The notes under the pieces are model-generated. The model did no database searches. It saw only the letters and a list, made by a program, of their open reading frames with translations, and was not told the origin of the DNA. From assembly GCA_002298145.1 (NCBI GenBank), contig DBMP01000008.1:62001-126000 (forward strand): a stretch of 64,000 nt of DNA, in the 5' to 3' direction. Below are positions 7,288 to 16,500 of the stretch, piece after piece. The DNA comes from Spartobacteria bacterium UBA695. Lineage in GTDB: Bacteria > Verrucomicrobiota > Verrucomicrobiia > Chthoniobacterales > Chthoniobacteraceae. Position numbers and translations under genes: made by a program. Position 1 is the stretch's first letter. Every line of letters begins with the position of its first letter.

Positions 7288-9264
7288 TTATTTTGGCGAC
7301 TTCGGCCCGTCGACGGCCGAGGCGAGTTCCTTCAATTGCCAGACGCGCACGTAGTCGAGAACGTAATCATCGGGCATTTGTGAGTCGTCGATCCCATTAT
7401 TATCCCAGCCACCCGTCACGTTGGTGAACATGATGTCGGATTCAATGCTCGAAATGCGGGGCGACTCCCACTCTAGCATGACCTTCCCGTTGGCGTAGTA
7501 GACTGCCTTGCCGGGCGTCCAGAGCAGGCCGATGGTAATAAAGCCGTCCTTGTCGGGAACAATGTAGTTGGTGGTGCTCCCGGTCTGCTTATGGTCCTTG
7601 TCGTAGCCATCCCAGTGCATGGCGATGTTGTAGCGGTATTGCCCCCAGCGGCCGAGGTATTCGTAGATGTCGAATTCCATCGCTCCGTTGCGCGTATCCG
7701 CCCGCTTCCACTGGGGCCCGGCTTGCACCCCACGGTCCGGCATCAGCCAGAAAGCAGGCCACATTCCCGGTCCCTTCGTGGTCTTCATGCGAGACTCAAA
7801 GTAGCCGTAACGCTGAACCCACTTTCCGTAGGTGTCGAGGAATCCTGTGGCGTAGTCGGTCTGTTTTTTGGAGGGATCGTCGTTGTGGAAGCCGGTCTTT
7901 TTTTCATAGTGCAGCCGAGCCACGCCACCGCCAACGATAACGTTGGCTTTGCTGAAATGACTGCGCTTGTCCCAGTAGTTGTCGCCGTAGACATTCCACT
8001 TGGTCTCGTCAATCGAAGTGCCATCGAACTCTTCGTCAAACGTCTTAACCCAGTCCCCCTCCACCGGGGGCCGCTTGCCCACCCAATCCGGCAATACGGC
8101 TGGCGCCGGCACGCCAAGCTTGATGGATTCTACGACAAAGGTTTGCGCCGCGTCCGCCGGATTCGCCGAAATCTTAACGCCGCTGACCGCATCGCTCGTA
8201 AACTTAGTGCCCGTGTTAGGCTCGCCGTTCCATTCCGTTTTCACCGAATCCTTGATGCCAACCCAAGGCGTACCGGCTACGAACGTCGCCGAGAGTTCAC
8301 CCTCTGCCCCTGGAGCGATCGGCGTCGAAAGTGTGGCGACATCGGTCGGCCCGGGATTGCTCAGAATTTGCAGACGCGGGCTGAGCGGCGTTTGCCCAAT
8401 GTTCTTCAACTTAACCGTGACCTGCACGCCTTCGCGCAAGTCCCAACGGCCCAGCGCCGGTTTGTAGACCACGGCTTGCCCGGGCTTTTTTTCGGCGAAG
8501 GAAATCTTCAACGCATCGCCCTCAAATGCCGCTTCGGCGGGAGCCAGAACGGAAATCTGCTTGGGCGCATCCACCGCAATGCCGTTGCCGAGGAGATAGC
8601 TGTCCTTCGGTTTGACGCGAACGGTTTCCGGATTCACCGGAACGGGCTCGCCCACGGTGCCCGTCGCCACAATGGACTCAATGCGGTAGCTCTGTGGCTC
8701 AGCCGTCTTGCTGGTGAAGACGAGCATTTTGTAAATCTCCGCAGTCCGGAGTTTGAACGACGGCTTTTTCCCATAGGCGTAGCCAGGGAAGAGCGTGATC
8801 TTGCTCTTCGCTCCCGGTTTGACGGCCGTGGTTTCAGTGTTTGTGCCGGAGGGGCCGTTGGCGTTTTCGCGGTTGTCCACACGCAGTGCCGGGAAGATCG
8901 CCACCGAGCCCGTGTTCACGATGACGGCTTCGATATGGCCATACTTGGAAATATCGATGACCGCACCGTTGGGCCCCTTGGGCGGGTTATATTCCAGCCC
9001 TGGGTAATTGGCTTTGCCGGGTTGAATCGTGACATTCAGCCCCGGGGCTGCTGGGTCGCTGCTCGGCTCGAAGGTGATCTGCCCTTCGGTGCCAGGCGTT
9101 GGCGCAATGCGGTCGAGAATGTCCGCAGCGCCAAAGTCCACCATCGGGAAGGAAGGCGTGGCGGGTGCGGGCGCGGTGGTCTCCGTTTGAGCCCAGAGGG
9201 GCGGGGTCAGTTGTGAAAGCACCGGCAGCAGCGCCGCCAGCACGAGAATGGATTTGGATTTCAT
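7288..9264 (-). CDS. Exported GH16 endo-glucanase with two N-terminal beta-sandwich modules
   Basis: A 658-residue secreted glycoside hydrolase of family GH16, which cuts beta-1,3 or beta-1,4 links in glucans or galactans. The signal peptide (MKSKSILVLAALLPVL... ending near WAQTE) is followed by two related modules at about residues 35-210 and 215-395; each ends with a similar strand (YRIESIVATG; FVVESIKLGV), suggesting binding domains. The catalytic domain, about 405-645, starts with FDEEFDGTSID and has the beta-bulge motif EFDIYE, with Glu530 as nucleophile, Asp532 as assistant and Glu535 as acid/base. MWPAFWLMP and a C-terminal DYVRVWQ are typical. It is the last gene of the run and the only glycosidase with a signal peptide, so it would act first. 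Its exact substrate (laminarin, agar or other) cannot be told from motifs. Confidence 0.88.
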   Translation of the reverse strand: MKSKSILVLAALLPVLSQLTPPLWAQTETTAPAPATPSFPMVDFGAADILDRIAPTPGTEGQITFEPSSDPAAPGLNVTIQPGKANYPGLEYNPPKGPNGAVIDISKYGHIEAVIVNTGSVAIFPALRVDNRENANGPSGTNTETTAVKPGAKSKITLFPGYAYGKKPSFKLRTAEIYKMLVFTSKTAEPQSYRIESIVATGTVGEPVPVNPETVRVKPKDSYLLGNGIAVDAPKQISVLAPAEAAFEGDALKISFAEKKPGQAVVYKPALGRWDLREGVQVTVKLKNIGQTPLSPRLQILSNPGPTDVATLSTPIAPGAEGELSATFVAGTPWVGIKDSVKTEWNGEPNTGTKFTSDAVSGVKISANPADAAQTFVVESIKLGVPAPAVLPDWVGKRPPVEGDWVKTFDEEFDGTSIDETKWNVYGDNYWDKRSHFSKANVIVGGGVARLHYEKKTGFHNDDPSKKQTDYATGFLDTYGKWVQRYGYFESRMKTTKGPGMWPAFWLMPDRGVQAGPQWKRADTRNGAMEFDIYEYLGRWGQYRYNIAMHWDGYDKDHKQTGSTTNYIVPDKDGFITIGLLWTPGKAVYYANGKVMLEWESPRISSIESDIMFTNVTGGWDNNGIDDSQMPDDYVLDYVRVWQLKELASAVDGPKSPK

Positions 9265-9274
9265 GGGGATATTT

Positions 9275-10654
9275 CTAGGGCTGTTGCGGGAGCGCGAGGC
9301 AGGCGCCGTTGCTGCGGATAAGGTCGCGATACCAGTATGCGGAATCTTTAAGTGTGCGTTGTTGGGTTTCGTAATCGACGTGGATCAACCCGAACCGGTG
9401 CTTATAGCCTTCGGCCCATTCGAAATTGTCCATAACGGACCAGTGGAAGTAGCCTCGGACATCCACGCCATCAGCCACCGCCCGGCGCAGAGCCAGGAGG
9501 TAGCGATGAAGGAAATCAATTCGGCCGGCATCATGCACCCGCCCATCCAGTGCGACTGAATCACAACTTGAGAGGCCGTTTTCGGTAATGACAATAGGCA
9601 GCTTATAATGTTCGGCGTAGAACTTGGGTGCCCAATAGAGAATCTCGGGGCTGATGGGCCAGTTAAAATGCGTGTGCGGCTGGCCCTTCGGGAACGGAAC
9701 CCACTCGCTGCCGCCGTCGACGCCCGCTTTGGTATTGCCTCCCCAGTAGACGTTCATGCCCATGAAATCGATCGGCTGCCGGATCGTGTCGAAATCGCTC
9801 GATTTGAACTCCGGCAAATCCTTTGCGTATGACTTGAGGCCCACCTCCGGGTAGTGGCCAAAAACCACGGGATCGCCCCACCAGGTATGGTTCCATAGTT
9901 GGGTGCCATCGACGTAATGAGTGGCATTTCGAGCGGCTTCGATATCCTCAGGCGACTCCGTAAGCGGCGACGAAGCACAGCCTACCAGGGACAAGCCTAC
10001 TACGGGCGGCTTTTTGGCATGAGCGCGGATCGCCTGCACGGAACGCCCATGAGCCATCAGCACATGGTGCGCCGCCAGCAGCGCTTCGCGCATCCCCACC
10101 TCCATATTAGGCGCATGGGTACAGTTGGCCTTCAAGTAACCCAGGCCGATCATGCATTGCGGTTCGTTGATCGTAATCCACCGAGTCACGCGGTCCGAGA
10201 GGCGCTCAACCACCGCGGCGGTGTACTCCGCCATCCACTCCGAGCTGTCCGGGTTAAGCCACCCGCCGCGCAGAAAAAGGTCATACGGGAGATCCCAATG
10301 ATACAGCGTTACCCACGGTTCAATCCCATGGCTCAGCAGTTCATCGACCAGCCGGTCGTAAAACGCCAGTCCGGCTTCATTGACCGGCCCGCGGCCCGTG
10401 GGAATCACGCGCGGCCAGGAAACGGATAGCCGATAGGCCTGGAGGCCGATCTCCTTCATCAACGCGACATCTTCGCGGTAGCGGTGATAATGATCGCAAG
10501 CCACGTCGCCATTGCTGTTTTCATAAATGCGCCCCGGTTGATGGGCGATCATATCCCATATGGAAGGCCCCTTGCCGTCTTCGCGCCATGCGCCTTCGAT
10601 CTGATAGGAGGACGCGGCGGCCCCCCAGGTAAAGTTATCTTTGAATGGATTCAT
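9275..10654 (-). CDS. GH1 beta-glucosidase
   Basis: Cytoplasmic retaining beta-glycosidase of family GH1, releasing glucose (or galactose) from short beta-linked oligosaccharides. The N-terminal family signature FTWGAAASSYQIEGAW is present. Acid/base Glu164 lies in TINEP and nucleophile Glu358 in ITENG; the late HWSVMDNFEW and RFGLIHVDYETQQRT motifs are intact. At 459 residues it is full length, with no signal peptide. It lies 13 bp after GH30 and 10 bp before GH16 in one operon, so it probably finishes oligosaccharides brought in by the adjacent MFS transporter. Confidence 0.92.
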   Translation of the reverse strand: MNPFKDNFTWGAAASSYQIEGAWREDGKGPSIWDMIAHQPGRIYENSNGDVACDHYHRYREDVALMKEIGLQAYRLSVSWPRVIPTGRGPVNEAGLAFYDRLVDELLSHGIEPWVTLYHWDLPYDLFLRGGWLNPDSSEWMAEYTAAVVERLSDRVTRWITINEPQCMIGLGYLKANCTHAPNMEVGMREALLAAHHVLMAHGRSVQAIRAHAKKPPVVGLSLVGCASSPLTESPEDIEAARNATHYVDGTQLWNHTWWGDPVVFGHYPEVGLKSYAKDLPEFKSSDFDTIRQPIDFMGMNVYWGGNTKAGVDGGSEWVPFPKGQPHTHFNWPISPEILYWAPKFYAEHYKLPIVITENGLSSCDSVALDGRVHDAGRIDFLHRYLLALRRAVADGVDVRGYFHWSVMDNFEWAEGYKHRFGLIHVDYETQQRTLKDSAYWYRDLIRSNGACLALPQQP

Positions 10655-10667
10655 GGTTAAGTGGTGT

Positions 10668-12005
10668 CTAAAAACGGAGTGTCAAAATGGAATGGGCCGG
10701 GCTTTGAACCGTGGCAGCTCCGGGGCCATGTTTGAGAGCAAAGGGAATGTCGAGGTTCGAGCGGTTGAGGACCACCACGGCGGTGGTTCCGTCCGGGTTG
10801 ATAAACGCCGTCGATTCCAGTTCGTCGCGCGTGCTGGCGCAGAGAATCCGCTCGGCTCCCGGTTGGATAAATCGCGAAAAGTGCCCGATGTAATAATACG
10901 AACTTTGGTAGAGCACTTCGTCGCGCTGGGTATCGCAAATAATGGGCGCGCTGCACAGGTTCCCGACGTGGTTGGGGCCGCCGGTCTCGTCCAGCACAAG
11001 GTTCCAGTCCACCCAGGCCACGGTCCAATGATTGAGGTCCTGGATCATGGAGCGGGCGTAGCGTTCGCCCATGCTCCATTCGCCGAGGTGCGGCCCACCC
11101 TCCTGGCAGCCTTCGGAAAATAAGAGCTGCTTGTCGGGCCAGGCGTCGTGGACCCGTTGCACGTTTTCAAAGCAGTCGGAGGTATACCAATGAAAGGCGG
11201 TGCCCCAGACGTACTTGGCCGCCTCGGGATCGTCCAGGACCGCCTTCGCACGCTCGAACATCCGGTCGCGGTTGTGATCCCAAATCATCAGGCGCACATC
11301 GCTCATCCCAAACCGGTGCAACGTCGGCCCGAGGTGATCGCGCACAAAGTCGCGCTCCTCCTCGCCGGTGTAAATGCACGAATCCCACGTCTGCGTGGCC
11401 TCCGGCTCGTTCTGTACGGTGAGCCCCCAGATGGGAATGCCTTCCATTCGGTATGCCTGGATATATCGGCAATAATACTTAGCCCAGGCCTCCCGGTATT
11501 CCGCCTTAAGCTTTCCGCCACAGTTCATCGCCCCCGAGGTCTTCATCCACGCGGGAGGACTCCACGGCGAGGCGAATAGCTTGAGCCGCTCTCCGGCCAC
11601 GGCCTGAGCCGCCTTGATCAAGGGAATAAGGGCCTTGCGGTCGCGGTCGATGGAAAAGTGTTTGAGCTCGGTATCGCCCTCCGTTTCATCATAGGCATAG
11701 TTACCCAGCGCAAAGTCGCAGCTATTGATGTGCGTTCGGCAAAGCGAGTATCCATGCCCTCCGTCGCCAAAATAGGCTTCCAGGATGGCGGCCCGGTTCT
11801 TCGGGCTCATTTTGTAAAACGTCGACGCGGCTGCCTCGGTAAACGCGCCACCGAAGCCTTCTATTTTTTGATAGCGAAAGCGGGCGTCTACCGTGATGGA
11901 AGGCTGTTCCCAACCGGGCTGCAGCCCGAATTCCACGGGCGTCAGTTCGGCGAGGCGGCTTCCGGATTTTTCGGATGTAAGGCAGATTTTAAGAACGGAG
12001 GACAT
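10668..12005 (-). CDS. GH30 beta-glucosidase/beta-1,6-glucanase-type glycosidase
   Basis: Glycoside hydrolase family GH30 (the group containing glucosylceramidases and beta-1,6-glucanases). Landmarks are IEGFGGAFTEAAA near residue 50, RTHINSCDF, SPWSPPAWMKT, acid/base Glu200 in TVQNEP and nucleophile Glu298 in LLFSEG. A C-terminal beta-sandwich ends the 445-residue protein. There is no signal peptide, so unlike the Bacteroides endo-beta-1,6-glucanases it should act in the cytoplasm, on imported oligosaccharides. The combination GH30 + GH16 + GH1 points to beta-1,3/1,6-glucan as a plausible substrate (inference). It lies 18 bp after the MFS gene. Confidence 0.88.
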   Translation of the reverse strand: MSSVLKICLTSEKSGSRLAELTPVEFGLQPGWEQPSITVDARFRYQKIEGFGGAFTEAAASTFYKMSPKNRAAILEAYFGDGGHGYSLCRTHINSCDFALGNYAYDETEGDTELKHFSIDRDRKALIPLIKAAQAVAGERLKLFASPWSPPAWMKTSGAMNCGGKLKAEYREAWAKYYCRYIQAYRMEGIPIWGLTVQNEPEATQTWDSCIYTGEEERDFVRDHLGPTLHRFGMSDVRLMIWDHNRDRMFERAKAVLDDPEAAKYVWGTAFHWYTSDCFENVQRVHDAWPDKQLLFSEGCQEGGPHLGEWSMGERYARSMIQDLNHWTVAWVDWNLVLDETGGPNHVGNLCSAPIICDTQRDEVLYQSSYYYIGHFSRFIQPGAERILCASTRDELESTAFINPDGTTAVVVLNRSNLDIPFALKHGPGAATVQSPAHSILTLRF

Positions 12006-12023
12006 GAGAGGCGAGGTTGTGAT

Positions 12024-13505
12024 TCATAAAGGGGCCGGCACGGAGACGGGCTCTTTGGGGCGGGTTTCCTCCGGAGGGACAAAGTTCCGCATGCCGCCGA
12101 GACGGTTCCATTCCCGGTAAAGCAGGATCAGGCAGGCAAGCGTGGCGACGTAAAAGAAGGTGTTCCAAACGGGCAGAAACCGGTAACAGAAATTGGGGTC
12201 CGGGTTGAGGCGCTTGACGAGATCCAGGAACCCGCCACACGCAAGCCCCCCAGCGATGAGGGCCAGCGAGCGGATCAGCGCGTTGGCCGAACAAAACTGG
12301 CCGTACCGAGCCTGTGGGAACAGCCGCATTAACGTGGGCAGTTCCGTGGCGCTATAGAGCGTACCGACGGGGAGCCCGATCGCGCTGAAAGCCAGATAAA
12401 TCCAGGTGGTGGTCTCCAGCGAAAGCGCCGGGCGAAAGAAGGCGAACGCGATGCCCAGCGGCCCAAGGCACGCCAGCAACGCCACGGAGGCCAGCATTAC
12501 CCGCAGCGGATGCGCCCGGTCCGCAAGGATGCCCGCCGGGTAAAGCAGCACCATGCTAATGATGCCACAGATGCCACCGACTTTCCCAAGGAACCCGAGA
12601 TCGAGGCCCATGTATTTTGTATTATAGATCAACGAATAGGCCCCGGAGGCCCAGGTCATGGCGAAGCACGAGTTGGCCAAAAAGAGGTACCAGTAAAACC
12701 GGTGGGTAAAGCACTCGCTGGCATAAGTATGGATGGCTCCCACGATTCCCTGGCGCTCGCCGATGTAGGGCGCGGGCGGAGGGTAATCCCCCTCTTTGAC
12801 CTTCCAGCACATCATCAAGAACGCCAGCAGATACAGCAGGCCTGCCACGAGAAAGATGACCTGCATGTGCGTGTTGGCATACTTCAGGCCAAAGTAGCTA
12901 TAGGCCGCGCCTGCGCCGCCGCCGACCATCCGGAATAACGCCATGAAACGCGCCAGAAAGGCATGGGGCACGACGTCGTTAAAAAGATAGTAATAGACTG
13001 AGGTGATGAAGAGATTGAAAAACTGGAAGCCGACCATGAATACGCCCAGGCAGACCAGCACCACGTTTGTTTCTTCCATGCGCCCCACGAGAAGCGTGCG
13101 GTGCAGCCAATGGCCGATCTGGCCGGAATAACCCAGCAAAATTAGGAACACTACCAGGAACGGTGTGGCCCCAAACAAGAAGGGAATCCGACGTCCCCAC
13201 TTGCTCCGATGACGGTCGCTGCGGAAGCTGATCAGCGGGTTAATCGTGGCCGCCATTAAGTTGGGAATCGTCACTACGATGAGTCCGAGAGCCCAGTTGG
13301 GCGCGCCGATGGCGTTGAACTTGAGCGGCAGGACGCTCGGCACCACGGTCTCCATCAGGTTGAAGCAAAAATCCCCCCACAGCAGGAATACGAAGAGAGT
13401 GAGCAGGCTCGCTTTGGTGTAGACGAGCGTGCCCACGCGCAGGCGCTCCGGGTCCTGAGTTTCCGGTGATTGCGGACGCGAGAAGAGGGAGGAGAAAAAC
13501 TTCAT
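12024..13505 (-). CDS. MFS sugar transporter (GPH-like), glucan operon
   Basis: A 493-residue major facilitator with about 12 membrane segments. The N-terminus (SLLTLFVFLLWGDFCFNLMETVV) and the cytoplasmic loop SDRHRSKWGRRIPFL are typical of glycoside-pentoside-hexuronide-type cation symporters. The central loop carries VKEGDYPPPAP. I begin at MKFFSSLF, 11 bp after the stop of cassette A, rather than 48 bases upstream, where the ORF would overlap cassette A. It is a clear paralogue of the MFS gene at 60.9-62.3 kb (same WGD, DRHR, NDVVP and VKEGxYPPP motifs). Its place between the pilin-like cassette and three glycosidases makes oligosaccharide uptake its likely role. Confidence 0.85.
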   Translation of the reverse strand: MKFFSSLFSRPQSPETQDPERLRVGTLVYTKASLLTLFVFLLWGDFCFNLMETVVPSVLPLKFNAIGAPNWALGLIVVTIPNLMAATINPLISFRSDRHRSKWGRRIPFLFGATPFLVVFLILLGYSGQIGHWLHRTLLVGRMEETNVVLVCLGVFMVGFQFFNLFITSVYYYLFNDVVPHAFLARFMALFRMVGGGAGAAYSYFGLKYANTHMQVIFLVAGLLYLLAFLMMCWKVKEGDYPPPAPYIGERQGIVGAIHTYASECFTHRFYWYLFLANSCFAMTWASGAYSLIYNTKYMGLDLGFLGKVGGICGIISMVLLYPAGILADRAHPLRVMLASVALLACLGPLGIAFAFFRPALSLETTTWIYLAFSAIGLPVGTLYSATELPTLMRLFPQARYGQFCSANALIRSLALIAGGLACGGFLDLVKRLNPDPNFCYRFLPVWNTFFYVATLACLILLYREWNRLGGMRNFVPPEETRPKEPVSVPAPL

Positions 13506-13516
13506 GAAACGGGGGG

Positions 13517-16500
13517 TCAGGGAGTGAAGGCTTGGTTGGCAACGGTGCGCCACTGGTAGTAGTTATCGAGGCTATCCGCCGAGCTACTGGTGGCGTAGTC
13601 GGGGATGCTGACGTTGGAGGGATCGAGATAGCGCTCGACCGTGGTGGAGCCCTGGTACTCCGCAGTCACACTCCCGGTGGCTTCGGTCCAGGTATCCTGG
13701 CGGGCCGAGGTGGGGTTCTTAAGCGCCTGCACTTTGAAGTGAACTGTGTAGGTATTCGATTTGGTCGTCAGGCGCGGGTAGATATCCGAGTAAGGGCGCT
13801 CGCGCACATTGTCGCCGACCATAGCAAAGTCATCGCCGTACCAGATTGCGTCGAACGTCGAGGCATCGCTCCAGGTGTACCCTTGCGGCACCAGGTAGAT
13901 GTCGCAAATCTCTGATGGGGACTTGTAGAGATCCCACGAGCTGAATTTGCTCTCGCACTGCAACAGCGTCTGGTCAAGATCAATGGGCAGGCGCGATACC
14001 TTGGACTGAATCGCGTTGCTGGTGGTGGCGGCGGAGAGGGAAGGCTCACCTTTGTAGTAGGGATTGTTGTCGCCGCTAAGCGCGGCTGCATTTTTCGGCA
14101 CTCGTGCGATCAACTCCGAGCCCAGAACTGCCCGCACTCCCGTGCTGCGCTTGATATAGGTAAACGGCACGATCTGGTAATTCAGATTAATCTTCCCTGC
14201 GGTGGAGAACGGCTCGCTAATCGCATAAGGCTCCACCACGGGCATCGTGAAGAGATCCAGCAACAGGTGGTCCTTGGGCCCGTTGGGATCGTAGGGCCGG
14301 TTCTGCTGCGGCCGGAATAAAAGGGTGCGCCACGAGATATTCTCCGTCACCCCGGTGGGCAGGGAGCCGAACATTACAGGGGAGTTGATGATCCGGTTGG
14401 CGGTAAAGTAGCTCGACAGGCTGAGCGCGGTACCGCTGGTCTGCGATTCGCGGTTGTAGTAGGGGCGGTTGACGGTGGTGCTGCTGGAATCAAAAAAAAT
14501 GTTTCCCTCGTCGGGCTTGTTGGCATAGGCGCCATCGGGCTCGAGCGGCAACCCAGAATCCCAGTCCCACGTGGTTTGCTTTTTACTTACCATGTCGGAG
14601 GGAACCTTGGGCACGAACTGCAATGCATAGGTGGCGCTGGTGACCAGTTTGCCTAAGTTGTCGACTCCGGCGGTTGTGAGCGCGGAAAAGTTGTCTTTGA
14701 AAACGTTGCCCAGCTTTCGGGTTGAATCGCCATAGTTAGGACCGGTGACAAACGGTGAAGTGGCCGCGTTGGAGACATTCACGTTTTCCAATCCCGCGAC
14801 TACCCGGTAATCGCCGTCGCGGGCAACCATGGTCCGCACGACATCGGAAAGGGCGGGCTGCGCCGTGGCGGTGACTACGGGGATGGAAGCTGTCAGGTTA
14901 TAGCTCCACGTGCCGGTGGGAGCCGTGTCGGAGCGAATCACGCAACCCGGGCCAAGGATCGGCGTGCTGGTGACGTTGCCGTTGGTCGGGTAATACTTTG
15001 CCCAGGCGATGCGCTTATCAAAGCCCCACCAATCAGACGGCAGGTTGGTGATGAAAGCCGAGCCGGTGAAGTTATTCCCGGCGAGCCCATTCTGCGGCAG
15101 ATCCGGCACGGGGATTGGCGTGCTGGGAAAGGTGACGGTGAAGGTCTGGTAGGTTGTGGTCGAACTGGTCTGGGGCACCCTGAGAGCGGTGTTGAAGCCG
15201 CCCCCCAGCGAGGTGGTCGAGGCGGTACCCGAGGCGCTTACGGTAAATGGGTTGCTGACATAGCGGTATGGCCCCATGGCAGAGAATGGAGTGAGGCCGC
15301 TCCAGCTGTTGTAGCGCTGGTTCTGGCCGGTGCTGTTATTGTAGTTATTGAGCAGGTAGCGGAATCCGAGCAAGCCGCCCGTGGACTGGATAGCGTTGAA
15401 GCGGGGCGTCATGGCCATCATCGTGCCGTTGCCGTTCTGCGCCGCGCCGGTGCTTGCCGTGGGGGTGCGGTCCGGAAAGGGATTCTGCCCGGCGATGGAG
15501 ACGCCGTTGATCCCCGTCACGTTGATCCCAAAAATGCTGGCGCCGGAAAAGCTCATGTCCATTGGATCAAAGCCCATCATCGGAGCCGAGAATTCAAAGA
15601 GGAGCATGGCCTGGAGCCGTTTTTGCCCCTGGGAAAGCGCGGCGAGGGTTCCGCCGTAGTCGGTAGCCAGCGTGGGATTGGAGGGGAAGGCCGTGCCGGA
15701 GCTGGAGGTGGCGGCGGTAACGGTGGCGCCTGAAATATCCACAATGGTACCGGCGGATGTCCGCAGGAATTGCTCTTCGGGCAGGTTGCTCACATAGGCT
15801 GCGCTCTCGGCGGAGCCGTAGACGGGCGAGACTTTTTTGGCGAACCCCGAGGGCGTTACCGGGGTCTGATAGACCGGTCCATTTCCATCGGCAGTGCAGA
15901 TGATTTGGATGCCGATTTCGGAGATCGTGGGAAGCCGTCCCAGGCCGTGGGTAGTCACGCCGCCTTCAACGATTTTGAGCGGAACCACCTGCCCTTTGCC
16001 GCCGCTCAACCCCGTGGGCGTGGAGGTGTAGCGAACGAACGAGGCATTGGTGCTCGAAACGCTGTGGTCGTAGAGATTGGTGCACCGGATGTAGTCGATC
16101 ATCTCGGTTAGGATCTGGTCCCATTCGTTAGAAACGCTATATTTGCTGGCAAAGTTACCGCCAAAACCGGGGATCTCCTTCGAGCCCAGCCGCAGGAGGT
16201 ATTTATAGATTTCCTGGTTGCGGAAAATCTGGTCGTAGTCCTCCGTGGCGCTGCGGGAATTCTGGCGCTGGATGTAGTAGATGAGCGGATTGGTGCCTGT
16301 GCCGGTGGTCGAGCAAAACGCGGCAAGGCGGTCGTAACTCGTACGGTAGTTGGAGCCAGTCTGAGAGCTGACGGGCCACATGCCAACGCGAGGCGTGCCA
16401 AAGAGTGTGACCTCGGGTCCCCGGCTGTGGGCTGTGAGGAAAAATTTTCCCGACTCCAATTGCTGCCGGGGATTGACTGTGGAGCCGTCCGCTCCGCTTC

